A stretch of DNA of 64,000 nt from Sindora glabra (GCA_020226215.1 CM035232.1:13428316-13492315), one strand, 5' to 3'. Counted from the first letter of the stretch, positions 24,392-37,772 are shown. Notes: generated by a model not told the origin, from the letters alone. Made by a program: numbers and translations.

Positions 24392-25021
24392 ATGGAGGGG
24401 AATGAAGCTGAGGAATTCCATGGAGTACCATGTACAGCCTCAACACCTCAATTTCCTTCTTCATATAAACCCATCTTGACATCAAGCCTTTTGAACATGC
24501 AAACGACACAAGGCCTTGAGAGACACCCTATGATAGCTAATCTAGGTCATTCTCAAGGTCTACATAATATTAATCCATGTCACTACTCCCACCTACAGCT
24601 TCCCAACAGTTCAGTCCAAATCCCTGACCATAAATCCACAAATGCATCATCCAACAGCAACAACAATATTTCTGATGATGCGAAGGCCCTTAATGACAAG
24701 AAGAAGAAAAGAATGTTTTCTAACAGAGAATCTGCTCGCAGGTCGCGAATGAGGAAGAAACAACAGATAGAGAGCCTTCAGTTTCAAGTCGATCTTCTTC
24801 AGAACATGAACCATCAACTCTCTGAGAAGCTTATTTACTTGCTGGAATGTAACAAGCAAATCGTCGAACTGAATGGACAATTAAAAGAGAAAGTTTCTTC
24901 TCTTCAAGCAGCCCTCTCTAACTTGTTGGTTCCGGGGACAAATATAGAGGCAGCTGATCATATGTCCAATGGCCTCATTGCCGAGCCCTCAGCCCCAGCA
25001 CTTGCTTTTTCCGGATCATAG
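24392..25021 (+). CDS. bZIP transcription factor, group S-like
   Basis: A 209-residue nuclear DNA-binding protein that should bind ACGT-core sites as a dimer. The basic region (about 103-122) has N111-x7-R119, and the zipper begins exactly at L129 (R-x9-L). Heptad positions are L129, L136, L143, L150, I157, L164 and L171, seven in register, a long zipper typical of plant group S. The N-terminal 100 residues are Ser/Asn/His/Pro-rich and the C-terminal 35 are short and neutral. It is a single exon, also typical of group S. It looks closest to the bZIP43/bZIP48-like subgroup. The sucrose-control uORF of the S1 subgroup was not found upstream, so S1 membership is unlikely. Target genes cannot be told from sequence. 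Confidence 0.94.
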   Translation: MEGNEAEEFHGVPCTASTPQFPSSYKPILTSSLLNMQTTQGLERHPMIANLGHSQGLHNINPCHYSHLQLPNSSVQIPDHKSTNASSNSNNNISDDAKALNDKKKKRMFSNRESARRSRMRKKQQIESLQFQVDLLQNMNHQLSEKLIYLLECNKQIVELNGQLKEKVSSLQAALSNLLVPGTNIEAADHMSNGLIAEPSAPALAFSGS

Positions 25022-28000
25022 TTCTTTAAATAACAGGTTGAGCTAAAGTTGCCCAAATTTCTAATGACATCTACTGGGATACTGTCATGACAGAGAATTA
25101 AACCTTTTGTGTGATGTATTTTCATGATTCCTTCAGTTTCATCTAAATACTTTTGATAAAATCCAAATCACTGGAGTTTATGAAAATAGGTGAACCAGTC
25201 ATATTATGTTTTGTCAAGTATACGGTGATTGAGATTGAATGATCCAGCAATTCTAAGCTTGTTTATGATTAACTACAGGCAAGTAAAGAGTTGGTGCATA
25301 TTATTTATTTTGTGCAGATTTATACCACATGTGGTAGACTGGAATTGACTCATTGTATTTTCGATATACAAACATATATATTACTCCTGGTTTAGGTTGA
25401 TATAGAATATATCCTATCACTACCTCTGCTATTTGGAGGTTAATGTTATTTATTATATTTCCATTAATGATATATATTCTTAGTCAAAGCCACTCTACGA
25501 AATATGCCAAAGCAAAAGTTTCTTCTCCCCATCCAAAAAAGAGAAACAGTGGTCTTATTTTTACACACCTACTTTTACATTTTGCTTATCTTTAATTACT
25601 GTCCATTACTGTTAATGACAAATAGTTTAAAGAGGTCTCTGTAACAAGTTCTATCACATCAATTACTGTCAACGATAATTAGTTTAGAAAGAGATGTATA
25701 ACAAATGTACCAATAATGACATAGATTTAACTATTTAGAAAGAGAAAATAATAGAAGTTTTATTTTATCAACCTATGAAATGATACTATCTTTACTTTGT
25801 GCCCCAGCAACTCAATTGATTTCATAGTGGTAAGTCCAATATCTTAGTCAAGACCTGTTGTTGCAAGAATTACTCTTGGAACAAGAGAGGATTCAACCTC
25901 TTGGAAGTTGTATGACTTTTGATATTGGCTAAAAAAAATTCAGTATATATAGATATCCCGTCGGAGAATTCAAATTGTACAACATTAGAATTTTGAAATG
26001 GAACTAACTTCTTTATCAATATTTTAACGAGGGTTTATAAGGGAAGATATATGCAGGACAAGCCGATAATGTAGAAGAAGAAAACAATGCTCATGGGATT
26101 CTGCAAGTCCTGTTAACTCTACCCATTCCCCAAACATCATTATTCAAATGGAGAAGACATGCCATCAAAGAATGAACTATGTCAACAAAAGTTGTTTATA
26201 GTAAGAATTTTTATGCTTGCAAGTAATTCATATTTCTCTGCAGTTTCACCCAAATTGCTACTAATATATACATCATTGCTCTCATGTAGGACAATATAGC
26301 TGTACCGTAGGTGAAATGTGACAGATACTTGGAATTTCTTTTCTTTCCTTTGCTTTTACTTTTTAAACAGACAAAGTTTAAGTCAAACTCTCTTCAATTC
26401 AAGAACTCTCCAGACACAGGAAAAATTTTCGTATGACAAGAAGCTTTAAACTTAGCTGAGGTTATAAGAGGAAAAAGAAAACTTGCTTAAAAGGTCAGCC
26501 ACTTTCTAATTGCCATGGAAAACTCCATTTTTAGCAGCAATTTCCCTCTTGCATATTAAGTTCTATCATGTTTTCTGGTAAAGATCCACGCTAGCTTGCA
26601 TGAATGTTATGTCCGAGTCTGCAATTGACGTCCTTTTTTCTTAGATTCCCACAATCATAAAGGGAACACAATGGGTTATGCAACGCCAAAGAAATCGCAA
26701 GCTTCTCACTATGGCTATACTTAACAATATCTCGACCCTTGCACTTCTTCCATTTCACCAAGCACTCAACTTGATAAAATCCATTCATAATTTAAAATAG
26801 CGGTTACATTAAAAATTGTAGACAAATATAAGAATATACGTCAATTTTCTCTCTCTACCCCTCCCCTAAAGTCGTAAAGGGCAACTTTTTGGGGTCTTAT
26901 TATATTGATATTTGATTTGACAAGATGGAGGAACGATTGGCACTAGGGTTAGAACCTTTACACCGATCAATAATTTTGATAGAATGATTTTCTTCATTCC
27001 AATTGTTCGTTTACAAGTAATATATAAGTAATTATAATATGTATCTTATATAAAAAAAAGAGAAAGTTTAAATTATAATAAATATGCGATCACATATTCG
27101 AAACATACTTACATTTGAAATGTATAATTTTTTTACATCAATTTTAAAGTTTATTAATGTGAATAGTATAAATTAATTTCGGATTAATATAAATTTTGTA
27201 AGTATGATCAATATAATGAATAGATTGAATGCGCCGTTGGATTTTATGAAACATATGTTATGTAAAAAGTTTGTGTAAGTATATTTCGTTCTTACCGCTG
27301 TCAATTGATCCCCAATAAAGAAAATTGCAAGTGTAGAATCTAGTAGAAACAATAATATTGTATACAATATTATAATGTAAGCAGTCTGTTATGTCTTTTA
27401 GAAAATTAAAATTTATTTTATTTATATTTATTAATATTTATGTATACTATTAGTTACCTAATTGTTGTAGATATATTTAGAATGAGATTTAATTTGAAGA
27501 AAATAGAAATTTAGGATGAAAATAAGAAAGATAAATTTAAATATGTGTAAGTGTAAAATTGGACTTAAGTAAGGATTTATGAAGAAGATTTAAGAAATTG
27601 CATTTCTGTTTTATCCTAATTTTTTTTTAAATTACTAAATTACATTTAATAATTTAAGATACCCTTCCTCACAATTTTTCTCATTTTATTCCAACGAACC
27701 AGCTGGTCCTTCTTCCGTATCATCTCTCCCGAATTCTCCATCTCCATTTCATCCACTTCAAGAAAGAATCAAGCTAAGGAAATTCAAGAATTCATCTTTA
27801 CTTTCTTCTCGTAAGGTGATTCTCCTTGAAACCCAATTCTAATATTTGTCTCTTTGAAGTCTTATTTGTGAAAGTAATTTAGGGATTTAAGTAATTGTTT
27901 TTATTTTGATGTTGATAAGATAAGCCAATCACTTTTCTAACTTTTCTCCATTCTCCTTCATATCCCAAGCGAGTAAATAATCCACTTAAACTAGTAATTG

Positions 28001-29044
28001 TGTGATTTATTTGAATTTGAGTTCATATGTTGTATGATATTGGAAATTTGATGATCTTGATATAAGGATTTGTTGTTGGAATAAAAGGGTTGTAGATGTG
28101 GGTTTAAATATGTGCATAAATGATTTGGATTTTGGTATTGTTGTTGATGCATTATTTGGAAATGATAACCAATTGTGTTGTAAGATTTGGTGATATCTAG
28201 GAAAAACCTTGTTATATTAGAACATGATAATATAACAATAGGAAAGAACACACTTTATACTTGTCATAATCAAATGGGTTGTAACAAGATAATTTAAAAT
28301 TATGAATCTAATTTAAATTGATATTAGCATTTCTCTCATACTTTGACATGAGTATCTATTATTTTCTTGCTATTAACATTGAAATGTTATGTATGTGATA
28401 AAAACAAAAAAATAAATTAATCCTTTTTATATTAAAATCTTTACAAAATCTTAGTTAATATATATTAAATTAGAAATATTACACTTAAAAATTGATATAA
28501 AAACATTAATAAATTTAAGTACATAAACTTAATTTTATATTAAAAAATTAAAATAATACATGAGATTTAAGATAATAGAAGAATTAAAATATAGGTTTAA
28601 AATTTTACAAAAATAATCACATGAAATAAAAAGAGAAAAATAAGCAAGTAGATAGATCGGCCTACACCAAGAGTGGAAGCGGTGGGAGAAGGGACAATTG
28701 AGGGGGGGGGGACCTCCCATAACATTAACACCAGTGTAGAAAAAGAAAAAGCAGTCACTTCCAAAACAAAAAACACTATTCTTAATAGAATAGTGATAGT
28801 GGTAGTGATTATTTATTTATTTTCGTAATAAAAATATTATATGCATAAAAATAAATTTTAAAATTAAATTTTTAATATTTTATATTTGTTAAATTTAATT
28901 TTTCAAATTTATTATATTATTTTATATTTAATAATAACCTTTGATTCTCATTTAGTAGTTAATTTCGAACTGTATTTTCATAGGTGTAGCATTGCTGCAT
29001 TCGTAATTGCATCTATCTGCACATTTCTGCTTAAGAAGGAATAA
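25022..29044. other. Intergenic spacer, no gene recognised
   Basis: Scattered short open frames (26591-26788, 27173-27367, 27991-28251, 28535-28720, all minus) have no recognisable domain. An E-box palindrome ccacatgtgg is at about 25326-25335. A C/T-rich stretch at 27660-27860 ('ttctcccgaattctccatctcc') resembles a transcript leader or LTR end but has no partner copy here. A G-run of ten or so lies near 28701-28712. Confidence 0.5.
25800..25938 (+). repeat. Possible SINE with A-tail
   Basis: The order 'catagtggtaagtcc', then 'gagaggattcaacctctt', then an A-run at 25931-25938 resembles the A box, B box and tail of a tRNA-derived plant SINE. The B-box match is poor (three differences from GGTTCGAACC), and no target duplication was found. 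Confidence 0.25.
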
Positions 29045-29335
29045 TTACAAAGACTGGGGTAGTGGAATGGGCTTTGCCACGTAAGTTGGGTGATGATCCC
29101 CGGCTACGATTACCAAAACTTTAGGCTCATCTTGTCCAATTTGAGTGCCCGTGACCTCCATGGACTCCTCTTTTGCTTCGCCCAACGATTCTGGAGTTGA
29201 TTTCCATCGTCGAAAGCAAGCAAGGACCAGCAACGCTATCCCAATCACTCCAAAAACAATTACAAGGCCACCGTAGAGGTATGGCTCTGGCGATTTCCAT
29301 TGCCACAAGTAATTCACGCTCTCTCTCATATTCAA
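29045..29335 (-). CDS. GDU: GLUTAMINE DUMPER (GDU) family membrane protein
   Basis: GDU proteins are small plant-only, single-pass membrane proteins that change amino-acid export; GDU1 works with the RING ligase LOG2. This 96-residue protein has the family layout: a short N-terminus with W-x-W-x-S-P-x-P-Y (residues 11-19), one hydrophobic segment at about 20-40, then R42-R43-W44, and a C-terminal motif 'VIVAGDHHPTYVAKP' (75-89). The family motif is VIMAG; here Met is replaced by Val. It is slightly short for the family, with a brief cytosolic tail. The start was chosen at the first Met, though Met3 is equally possible. A TATA-like box lies 53 bp upstream. It stands alone, read away from the bZIP gene side. 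Family assignment is strong; transport effect is inferred from relatives. Confidence 0.93.
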   Translation of the reverse strand: MNMRESVNYLWQWKSPEPYLYGGLVIVFGVIGIALLVLACFRRWKSTPESLGEAKEESMEVTGTQIGQDEPKVLVIVAGDHHPTYVAKPIPLPQSL

Positions 29336-29387
29336 CTCTTTGCTTATCTAGCTCTATTCTTGTTCAACCAGATAGATTTGATGCCTC

Positions 29388-29395
29388 GTTTTATA
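29388..29395 (-). promoter_or_regulatory. Probable TATA box of the GDU gene
   Basis: Minus-strand TATAAAAC lies 53 bp before the GDU start codon, a normal distance for a plant gene with a short leader. Confidence 0.55.
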
Positions 29396-29399
29396 CAAG

Positions 29400-30795
29400 G
29401 GTTGGCTCTTGTGTCTGGGTGTCAGAAAATGACATTACGTTCTCTTTGTAACAACTAACAATACCAACAAGTATGAATGCAACAAGTGTGGAAATTTATT
29501 GTCCAAGTTACAAGGATCGGATGGATTCAAATTCTCAATCTTTCATTGAAGATTTAGATACTTTTTTCTTGCGATTTGCATGTTGGGGGACGTGATGTTC
29601 TGCCTTAACCAAAATCCAAGAGGCAAAAATGGCTTGGCCCAATCAATGTTGGTGAGAAGGGAGGCCAATTCCCAGACACTTGAAAGTGGGAGATGGGTGA
29701 GTACTGATTCTATCTGCTTTGCCCTGTAATAAATTTTAGCACATATTCTATGAATTAAGATGGATCAGATTTGGTAGATAATGATATTTTCTATTTGACA
29801 TTCTCTCTTCCTTGGTGATTTAAGGGCAGGGAAAATGAATAATACATTTGAAGATTTGGTTAATGGACGACTGCCCGTTAAATCGAATTTGGCTTATCTG
29901 TGATCTTTTCGAATTAGGCATGAATTTTGATTCCTCCTGTTTCTCTATAGAATCCTTCTCAATTACTTTTACGGGGTGAGGAATCCACACAACTGAGAGG
30001 TGATGAAGTCATTAGATTCTTCCCTCCACTAAATTTTTCTTTATTATTCCATCCGAATGTGATGTAACCACATGCTAAATTTAGATTTCTATTACTTTTT
30101 TAAAAAGGAAAATTGGATAAATTTTCTTTTCCCTGTATATCAAAGCTACCCTTTTGAGTAGCCATTACAAAGTGCAAAATTTAAGCTTATTCTCGAGAGA
30201 TATTTAATGTTTCAATATTAGATATTTTATCTTAAATATCAAGTTCAAATTTATTGATAATGAATAGGGGGACACATAATAAAGAGTATGTTAGGTTTAT
30301 TGTCCAACTTCTTATTAAGGACATTATAGATAAATTTTGGTGACACTTGTGATGGTAGATTGAAATAGAACTACTTGATAGAAAAATAATTGTTATAATT
30401 TTTTTTATTTTTTAAGAAATTACAATTATGGTGGTTTCTTGTGACTAGTGTTGTATGATTGGTCTCATTTAGTTTTTGATTCCTATTGTAAGTTAACTTC
30501 CTATTCAAGTTAGGCTTTTATTATAGAATAAGATTGTAAGTGTTTGTCAAACACATATTTTGGACTATAATTAGGGATGAAAAAAAAAATTTCAAGCTTA
30601 CCCCTTAAATTTTGCCTTGATAGGACGTGGACAGAGTATAAAAATTTGTCTTTTAAAGCAAGACACTAGGTAAGGTTTTAACTTGAAGTAGATTTCATGA
30701 CAGATATAGTATTAGCTTGATTTTTCTTATAGATCTCCACAGCTTCAATATTACATTTTTACTTATAAATATAAGTACCTTACTTTACATTTTTA

Positions 30796-30839
<44 letters not shown>

Positions 30840-31261
30840 ATGTAGTCATTTTAGTAATTTAACTATTAAAGATACTTTTTAATAATTGTATTTTTAATTT
30901 TTTAATTTGATCATTATATTATATTATGTATTCATACAATAAAATAAGATCAAATAATAATTTAATTATTAAGATTATTATTCAAATTATATGTATTTTT
31001 GGATTTATGTTTTCATATTATATTAAATATTATGTGTTGCTTATGTGTGAATTTTAACTATATATTTTAAATTTTTTTACAAACATTTTAATTTTTTTAT
31101 TTTCATGAATTTTTTTCATGGGCATTGATATTCTACAAATCATAGGAATGATGTCCTAAATTGACCTATAAGCAAGCACAAGATAGATGACTAGGATTGC
31201 TAGGCAAGGCAATATAAGGTTGGTTTATCCCCACCTTACCCTATTATTATTCTTAATTATA
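29400..31261. other. Intergenic, upstream of the GDU gene
   Basis: No gene recognised. The part to about 30060 is less AT-rich and may hold the GDU upstream regulatory region. The rest is AT-rich. Confidence 0.45.
30796..30834. repeat. (TA)n microsatellite
   Basis: About 17-19 uninterrupted TA units. Confidence 0.95.
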
Positions 31262-31963
31262 ATGTTGTATTTGATACGATGAAATGAAATAAAAATGAGA
31301 ATGGAAATGGAGTATAATAGAATGGAATGATTACTCCATAACTACATTTAGTATGAGAAAGAATGAAATAGATATTCTATTCTATTTTTATGTTTGGTAC
31401 AACAAAATAATATAGAATTAAAATGAAAAAGTGTAGTCAATGATAATAATAAATATCTTATTAATTAATTTAATATTCTTAAAATATATGATACGATTAA
31501 TAATAAAAATTATTACAATTTAAATTTTATCATGAAAATTATAATTAATAAAAAATTTATAATAAAAGTATAAAAATTCTAATTTACTAAATTTTTATGT
31601 TAAATATTTTTTTATAAAGAATATAAAAAATATATTTTAAATTTTTTTATTAAAAATATAATTATTAAAATATTTTAATGAAAAATATTCAAGAATTAAT
31701 TATTTTTATCATTTATTAACAAAGGATAATCTTGAAATATATAAAAAAATATGAGGGATGCATGTATAAAAAGTCATTATTGTCAATGATGGAATAGTCC
31801 ATTTTATTATTTTTACTATGGAATAAAGATTCCATCCCATCATTTTGATGGGATGGCTATTCAGTAAGAAATGGATATTATCATTTTATAATGTATACTG
31901 AATAAACTTTTTGATCATTTTCATTCTCATTTCATTTCATTTCATTTAACTAAATGCATTCTA
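31262..31963. mobile_element. TIR element of about 700 bp, GAAAT-rich ends
   Basis: The left end 'gtatttgatacgatgaaatg' and the right end, read inward as 'gcatttagttaaatgaaatg', match over about 43 bp at most positions, both running into 'aaatgagaatg'. Inside there is a second pair of similar blocks (31310-31340 and 31790-31860). No coding capacity, so a non-autonomous DNA element. The target duplication could not be fixed because the flanks are AT-rich. Confidence 0.65.
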
Positions 31964-34019
31964 AATATTTGTGTTTGAGTATGAATTTAAGGTATGAGAG
32001 AGATTTGAAGTTAAAGCCTTTGGTAGTTGTTATATAAGAATCTTCATAAAGGTTTAAAGAGAGATGTGAGGATGGTAAGGATGTAAATGAGTCAAATTAC
32101 TTATAAATAACTCAATATTGACTTGTCAAAAGTTTGATTTGAACTTGATTTCAGATGAACTGAGCTCAATTAACATATGACCTCAACTTGAACTTTATAT
32201 TACATGAGACAAACTAGTTTGAGCCTAACAATAAAAATATTTTTATTTTTATATTATATATTCATAATATAATACATAAAAAATTCAATCACATTATTAA
32301 ATATTAAGGTTGCATTAAGAAATAAGATTCTTTGGTTGAAATAATTGACTTTTAGTAATTTTTACCTTTTTTAAGTGTAACTATTTGTATTATGTTACCA
32401 TAGTAAAAATATTTTTTTATGAATTTGTTGATTGTAGAAAAATTTATATTGATAAGAATAATTATATAAAAAAGTGAAACTTGATTTATTTGTGAAAAAT
32501 AATTTTTATATCCTTAAATTTAGGTAAAATAATAAATTACTTCAATAAGATTCTTTAAAATCATTTAGGCTCTTATTTATTGTTAAATCTCGAATTTGAA
32601 TATTATTAATTTGATGAAATTTAGGTCAAATAATATGCTACTTAAATAAGGTTGTGCAAACTCATTTAGTCTCATATTTAAGTTTGTCTTGAGTTTGAAT
32701 TTAAATTATTTAAGTTCAATGAATTCAAACTTAACCTCTAGTTTATTTATTTTTAGTAAGTTAAAGCTTGAGCATATTTGGCTTGATTTATTTACACTCC
32801 TTTATATGGAATTTTGATTATTAAGAGCTTTCACATAAATTATTATATAATCTTAATTAATGGTAGACCTTTTCTCATATATAATTTTTTCCTCAAAATT
32901 TATAATTTTCCCATGTCATCCAATGTTTATATGTTTGGAGTATGCTACTATTTTTCTTAATAGTAATTAATGTAAAAGGAAAAAAAAATAGATTTTGATG
33001 ATTTTCTAAGAGTATGCTACTTATAACCCTATATATTTATACTCTCCTATCTAAATCAAGAAAAATCACATTCAACCTTTTCTTTTAAACATAATTACAA
33101 ATTTGGTCTCTCTGTTATTCAAAGTGATCATATTTGATTCTCTTAAAGTCTATTTTAAATTCTCTAACATACAAATTAGAACACAATTAGTTAATATTAA
33201 TAATGTAAATCAAATTGAAGGCCAATAATTATGATTGGCACACAAAGCACCAACAAATTTTTAAGTTAGTAATCACTAAAATGAAAATTACCCAATTATC
33301 TAATGCTAATGGCTAAATTAAGGTGTTCTCTTAAATTAAGTGAGTCATAAAATCTCTCCTTTTTTAAAGTAATAATATTAAATTTGTTAATATTTTCTTC
33401 TTAATAATTGTCAATTTGGAGTCTTATTAAAGATATATGTGTCAACTAAGAATCTCTATCCTAAATTTGACAAAAGTTATTAATGTGGACCAAATTTAGT
33501 CCAATTTGTATATTGTAAGTTTCCTTTTTTTTTTTTTTTTTAGTTTAAGCATTTGATTTGCAAGTTTTCAAAACTAGTGAGGATAAGATACAATCATTTT
33601 AAAATTAAGAATGGTAATTTATATTTTTTCCTGTTTTGATTTTATTTTTATATTATATATAAATGAATAATATAACAATAAATTATTAATAATATAATAA
33701 GAAAATTAAATAATATATTATGCAATATTATGTTATATATTTTATATATGTAGTTAAGACAATTTAAATTGATTTATGCGCATGTTCTTTCTATTTTTTT
33801 CTCTCTGTATTTTTTTAATTTTTTTTCAATTGATTCTATTTCTTTATTTGATTTTATTTTGATTTTTTTTCTATTACTTAACACACAGAAATGAGAAAAC
33901 AAAGGTCACAGAAAAGAAAGCCCACTTACTAAGGCCTGTATACTGATTAAATGAAGGCCTAATAGGAAAAACTCTAGCTAATGGCAACAAGAATGGTCTA
34001 TTATAAACAATTGTCGTAG
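31964..34019. other. Intergenic, no gene recognised
   Basis: AT-rich throughout. A T-run of about 19 at 33523-33541 could be the poly(A) tail of a minus-strand retroelement, but it is 500 bp away from the recognisable LINE sequence. Confidence 0.45.
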
Positions 34020-36620
34020 CCCTACAGTGTTACATTCCTGACCTGCCCTCTAGCCTTGAAGTTTGGGTCTTTAAAAAGCCATTGTAATATCTTTGAGTTT
34101 GTTATCATCCTTAGCTCTGAACCACGAAATCATTGAGACTCATTAGCAGATCTCTCCAAGCCCACACAATGCCTTCTTTAGTTGAAAAGAAAATTGAAGC
34201 TTGCTTCAGTGAACTTCCCATCCACGATAAGTAAGAACCCGCATTACAGGTAAGTAGTTGAAAACCATTTCTTTCTGTCTGCCACTATAATTACTTTGAG
34301 TCTCTCTCCATGATCGAGATAAACTAGACCAAGTGAAATTTTTCACCTGCACTGTTGCTCCGTCCTCTTTACTAGTTTGTTAATCTCCTCTTTATATGCT
34401 TCTAGATATTCATATTGCCATATTTTTGCCAGCCGAATACCTTCCTGCACACTATTTTGCTTCTTCTGAAGCAGGACCTGGTTTTTAAGGAACTAGATGA
34501 TGCTTAGAATTATGGTCACTGGTAGATAAGATCCACTAGCAGCCTTGGGTTTCTATTAGCTTCCTCGAGGCAATATTTTAGCCAATTCTTAACATTCTTT
34601 GGATGAATTTGCTCAAATCTAGTAGTGAAACTTGATCCAAACCAAATAGTTTGCGCAAAAGAACACCTCATAAACACAGTTCATGTCTTCATCAGCATCA
34701 CAACACAGCACACATACTGGATCAACATTGAGATGTTTTCTGATCAATTCCCTTTTAGTTGGTAAGCCTTCCGCACACACTTTCCACAGGAATATTCTTA
34801 ACTTGTAAGGCAAAGGGAGTTTCCAAATTATTTTCCATGAAAAATTACCTCTCCTCTTATAAATTAGAGTAATGAAGATTTACTAAGAATTTACATTTTT
34901 GTTTAACAGAGTATTCCTCTTGAGCAAAAGATAGCCAGGCCAACCAATCTGTAGTGATGTCTCCTTCAAATGGAGTTTTAATGATCTGCACCCTCTCTGG
35001 CTTACTATATGCATATTGAACTTGATTTATATCGCAATCTCTGGATCCATGCAACCTCATATCAGCAATTGTGTTTAGCTGCAAAGGGAGAGGTCCCGCT
35101 GTAGGCCACTAAAACCTACTCGAAAGGAGATCTACTCTTTTGAACCCTACTTGCTAGAACAAGCTTCTGGTGATTAGCTCCTCCACTTGTTTTATATCCA
35201 ATCAACCAACACTTAATTGCACTTTTTTGCAATCCAGGTAAGTTCTATAAATTTCCTTTGCCATATTTCTGGATAATAATCTTGCTCAAGAGATTGTCCT
35301 TGTATTCAAAGACTTGCAATAGTTGTTTTGCAACCATAGCACAGTTAAATAAGTTGAGATCCATAAATCCAATTCCTCCATTTTCTTTTAACACTTTTAA
35401 TTGCTCCCATCCTATAAGATGTAACTTACAATGATTTTCCTCTTCCCCGACTAGAACTTTCTAATTTATCCTTCAAGCTTGAAAATATATTTATTCCTTA
35501 ATTTCGTGTTTGCCATATGATAATTAGGAAGTCCTTGTAAAATAGATTTACAAAGAATCATTTTAGCTACATGGAAGAGCATTCTAACTTTCCACCCTTG
35601 TAACTTTTTAATAACCTTATCACTAATTTCCTTTCCTATGATATCTTTACTTTTCGGTCTATCAACATAGATTCCTATATATCTTCTTATACCGGAAGAA
35701 ATTGGAATTCCTAGAATGGTGGCCATTGATTCTCTTACTTGAGGAAGAGTATTTAGCCTGGATTATATTTCTAATTTTAATTTGTTAATCTCTAAACCAA
35801 ACCATCTTCCAAACATTAATCAGATTTGATTCACAAAATCACATTCTTGAAGAGTAACTTTAAGAAATAAAATCAAGTCATTTGTCTATATGAGCTGACG
35901 AAAGACATAGTGTTTCTCATAGTTTTCATTCTTGACATGCTTTTATCTTGTTCAATATTAAGAAGCATTGTTAAGAGAGTATTCATGCATAAGATAAATA
36001 GATAAGAGGATATCAAATCTCACAGCCTCAAGCCCTTCTTAGGTTGGATTTGATTAGTTTGATTTCTATAAATGGTCACTTTATATTTGATTGTAGTTAC
36101 ACACTGCACCATTAATTGAACCTAATGTTGTAGGAAGTCCATTTATCTCATTCCCTCTTCAAAAAAGCCCCATCTAATTTTATCATAAGCCTTCTTAAAA
36201 TTAATCCTTAATGTCATCCAAAAGTTCTTTCTTGTCTTAACTTTCCTCATGGTGTACACTAGTTTTGTGGAAATCAATATGTTATCTTGGATCAGCCTTC
36301 CCTTGATGAAAGTATTTTGGATTGGGATAATTAGATCACTCATTATGTTTTAAAGTCTCATCACTAATACTTTTGAAATGAACTTATAGCTTGCATTGCA
36401 TAGGCTTCTATAATGATAGTCTGCATAAGTCATCTGTTGATACCCTTTTGGAATTAAAAATAAATTTGTCAAATTTAAGGATTTTAAAATGTAACCTCTA
36501 TGTAGGAAAAGAAGCACCATATTATGAGTTTGTTGGCCCACTATACTCCAAAGTTGTTTGTAAAACCTCACATTAAAACCATTTGGTCTTGGTACTTTGT
36601 CTGGGTTCATTTAGAATACT
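34020..36620 (-). pseudogene. L1-type LINE ORF2 remnant (RT, zf-RVT, RNase H-like)
   Basis: A dead non-LTR retrotransposon. Minus-strand pieces run in ORF2 order. 36350-36610 holds the RT start ('RPNGFNVRFYKQLW', 'ADYHYRSLCNASYKFISKVL'). 36143-36343 has 'FIKGRLIQDNILI' and 'FKKAYDKIRWGFFEEGM'. Around 35890-35910 the F-A-D-D catalytic motif has become T-N-D before 'LILF'. 35466-35726 has 'ISDKVIKKLQGWK'. 34619-34813 is the zf-RVT domain ('MPYKLRIFLWKVCAEGLPTK', with Cys pairs). About 34110-34270 resembles part of an RNase H domain. Frameshifts and stops separate all pieces and no endonuclease domain was seen upstream, so the 5' end is missing. Confidence 0.85.
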
Positions 36621-36639
36621 TTTTATCTAACATTTTCCT

Positions 36640-37772
36640 TAAGAAGAGGGTTAGTAAGCTCTTGTATCTAGTTATGAGATAATTTTAGTATATTGATTAT
36701 GGCTTTTCAAGCTGCTGTGAGTTTGAATTAAATAAATAATTGAAATAGCATATATAAAAGGCACGACAAATTTAAAACTCACATAATAGGTGCAAATTTC
36801 TAATTTATTATTTTGATATTTTTAATTACTTTTCTAAACTTACTTGTTGACTTCAAATATAAGTATTTTTTTTATCAACAATGTTATATGCATCATAAAT
36901 GGAAATTGAAATTAAGTTTCAAATGAATATAAAAAGTTGTCATTAAATACAAAATGGTAAGACAAATTTATAAAATTCAGTCCAATGGATATAAAAAATT
37001 AAAAATTCAATTTTAAATCTCATTTTTAATATTTATAGTATTTTTCTTTTTTTTATAACTAATGCAAGATATTTACTCTCTATTAGGATCTTAATTCTCT
37101 TTTCTTTCTTCTTATTCTTTTATAATTCTTTTTATTCATAAATTCTAAATATTTCCAATTCAAGACATCATAAAAATCATTCAAGGCTAATTAGGATGGC
37201 ACATAAGCTAAATAAATAAATAAATAAAATTACATTATCACTTAATAAAATTTAATTTTCCAAATTTTATTCATGTGTAAAATGAATAATGAATAATCAA
37301 TTGAGTACTCAAAATAATTATAAAATGTACTTTGGGTTAATGGGAGTTTTAATATAAGTTCATTATTGTCTCAAGATATATTTAATTGAAATATTCATAA
37401 TGTCATCATATATTTTATACACATTTTGTACTATGGTGTGTGTTTAGAGACATTTAGACCTTATTTCATTATTATATTGAGAATATTAATTCTCATTGGA
37501 TATTTTAGGCAGATGTAGGAACTATTGTGTGAGGATTTACAAATAATCACACTAAAGTCATGTAAATTCTATTATGCATATTTATGTTTATATCTTTATC
37601 TAATATTAATTATTTAGTCAGTGAAGCGGAGGCATCCAAAATGTTTAATATTAATCTTCTTTTAGATATATTGTTTATTATTATTAAATACTTATAATCT
37701 ATATTAGATTTATAGGTGAAAAGATAACATCTAAAATGGACATTACTTTTCAAGTCACAATTATTTATAAAT
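36640..37772. other. Intergenic AT-rich DNA
   Basis: No gene seen. Contains a small (AAAT)n run at about 37209-37228 and the MITE-like sequence at 36895-37031. Confidence 0.5.
36895..37031. mobile_element. Small MITE-like repeat, copy 1
   Basis: About 137 bp whose ends ('ggaaattgaaattaagttt' and 'aattttaaatctcattttt') resemble inverted ends of 60572-60700. The shared block 'aaatttataaaatt' and 'ataaaaaatt-aaaatt' lies inside both. Confidence 0.4.

Noticed and set aside
26591..26788. Minus-strand frame containing HSEKLAIS, which recalls the DYW domain of PPR proteins
   Set aside because: Only eight residues agree; the following residues lack the C-G-D-C-H, H-H-F and D-Y-W motifs, and no PPR repeats lie upstream.
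27660..27860. C/T-rich stretch as a gene leader or LTR end
   Set aside because: No coding sequence follows and no second copy exists in the window.
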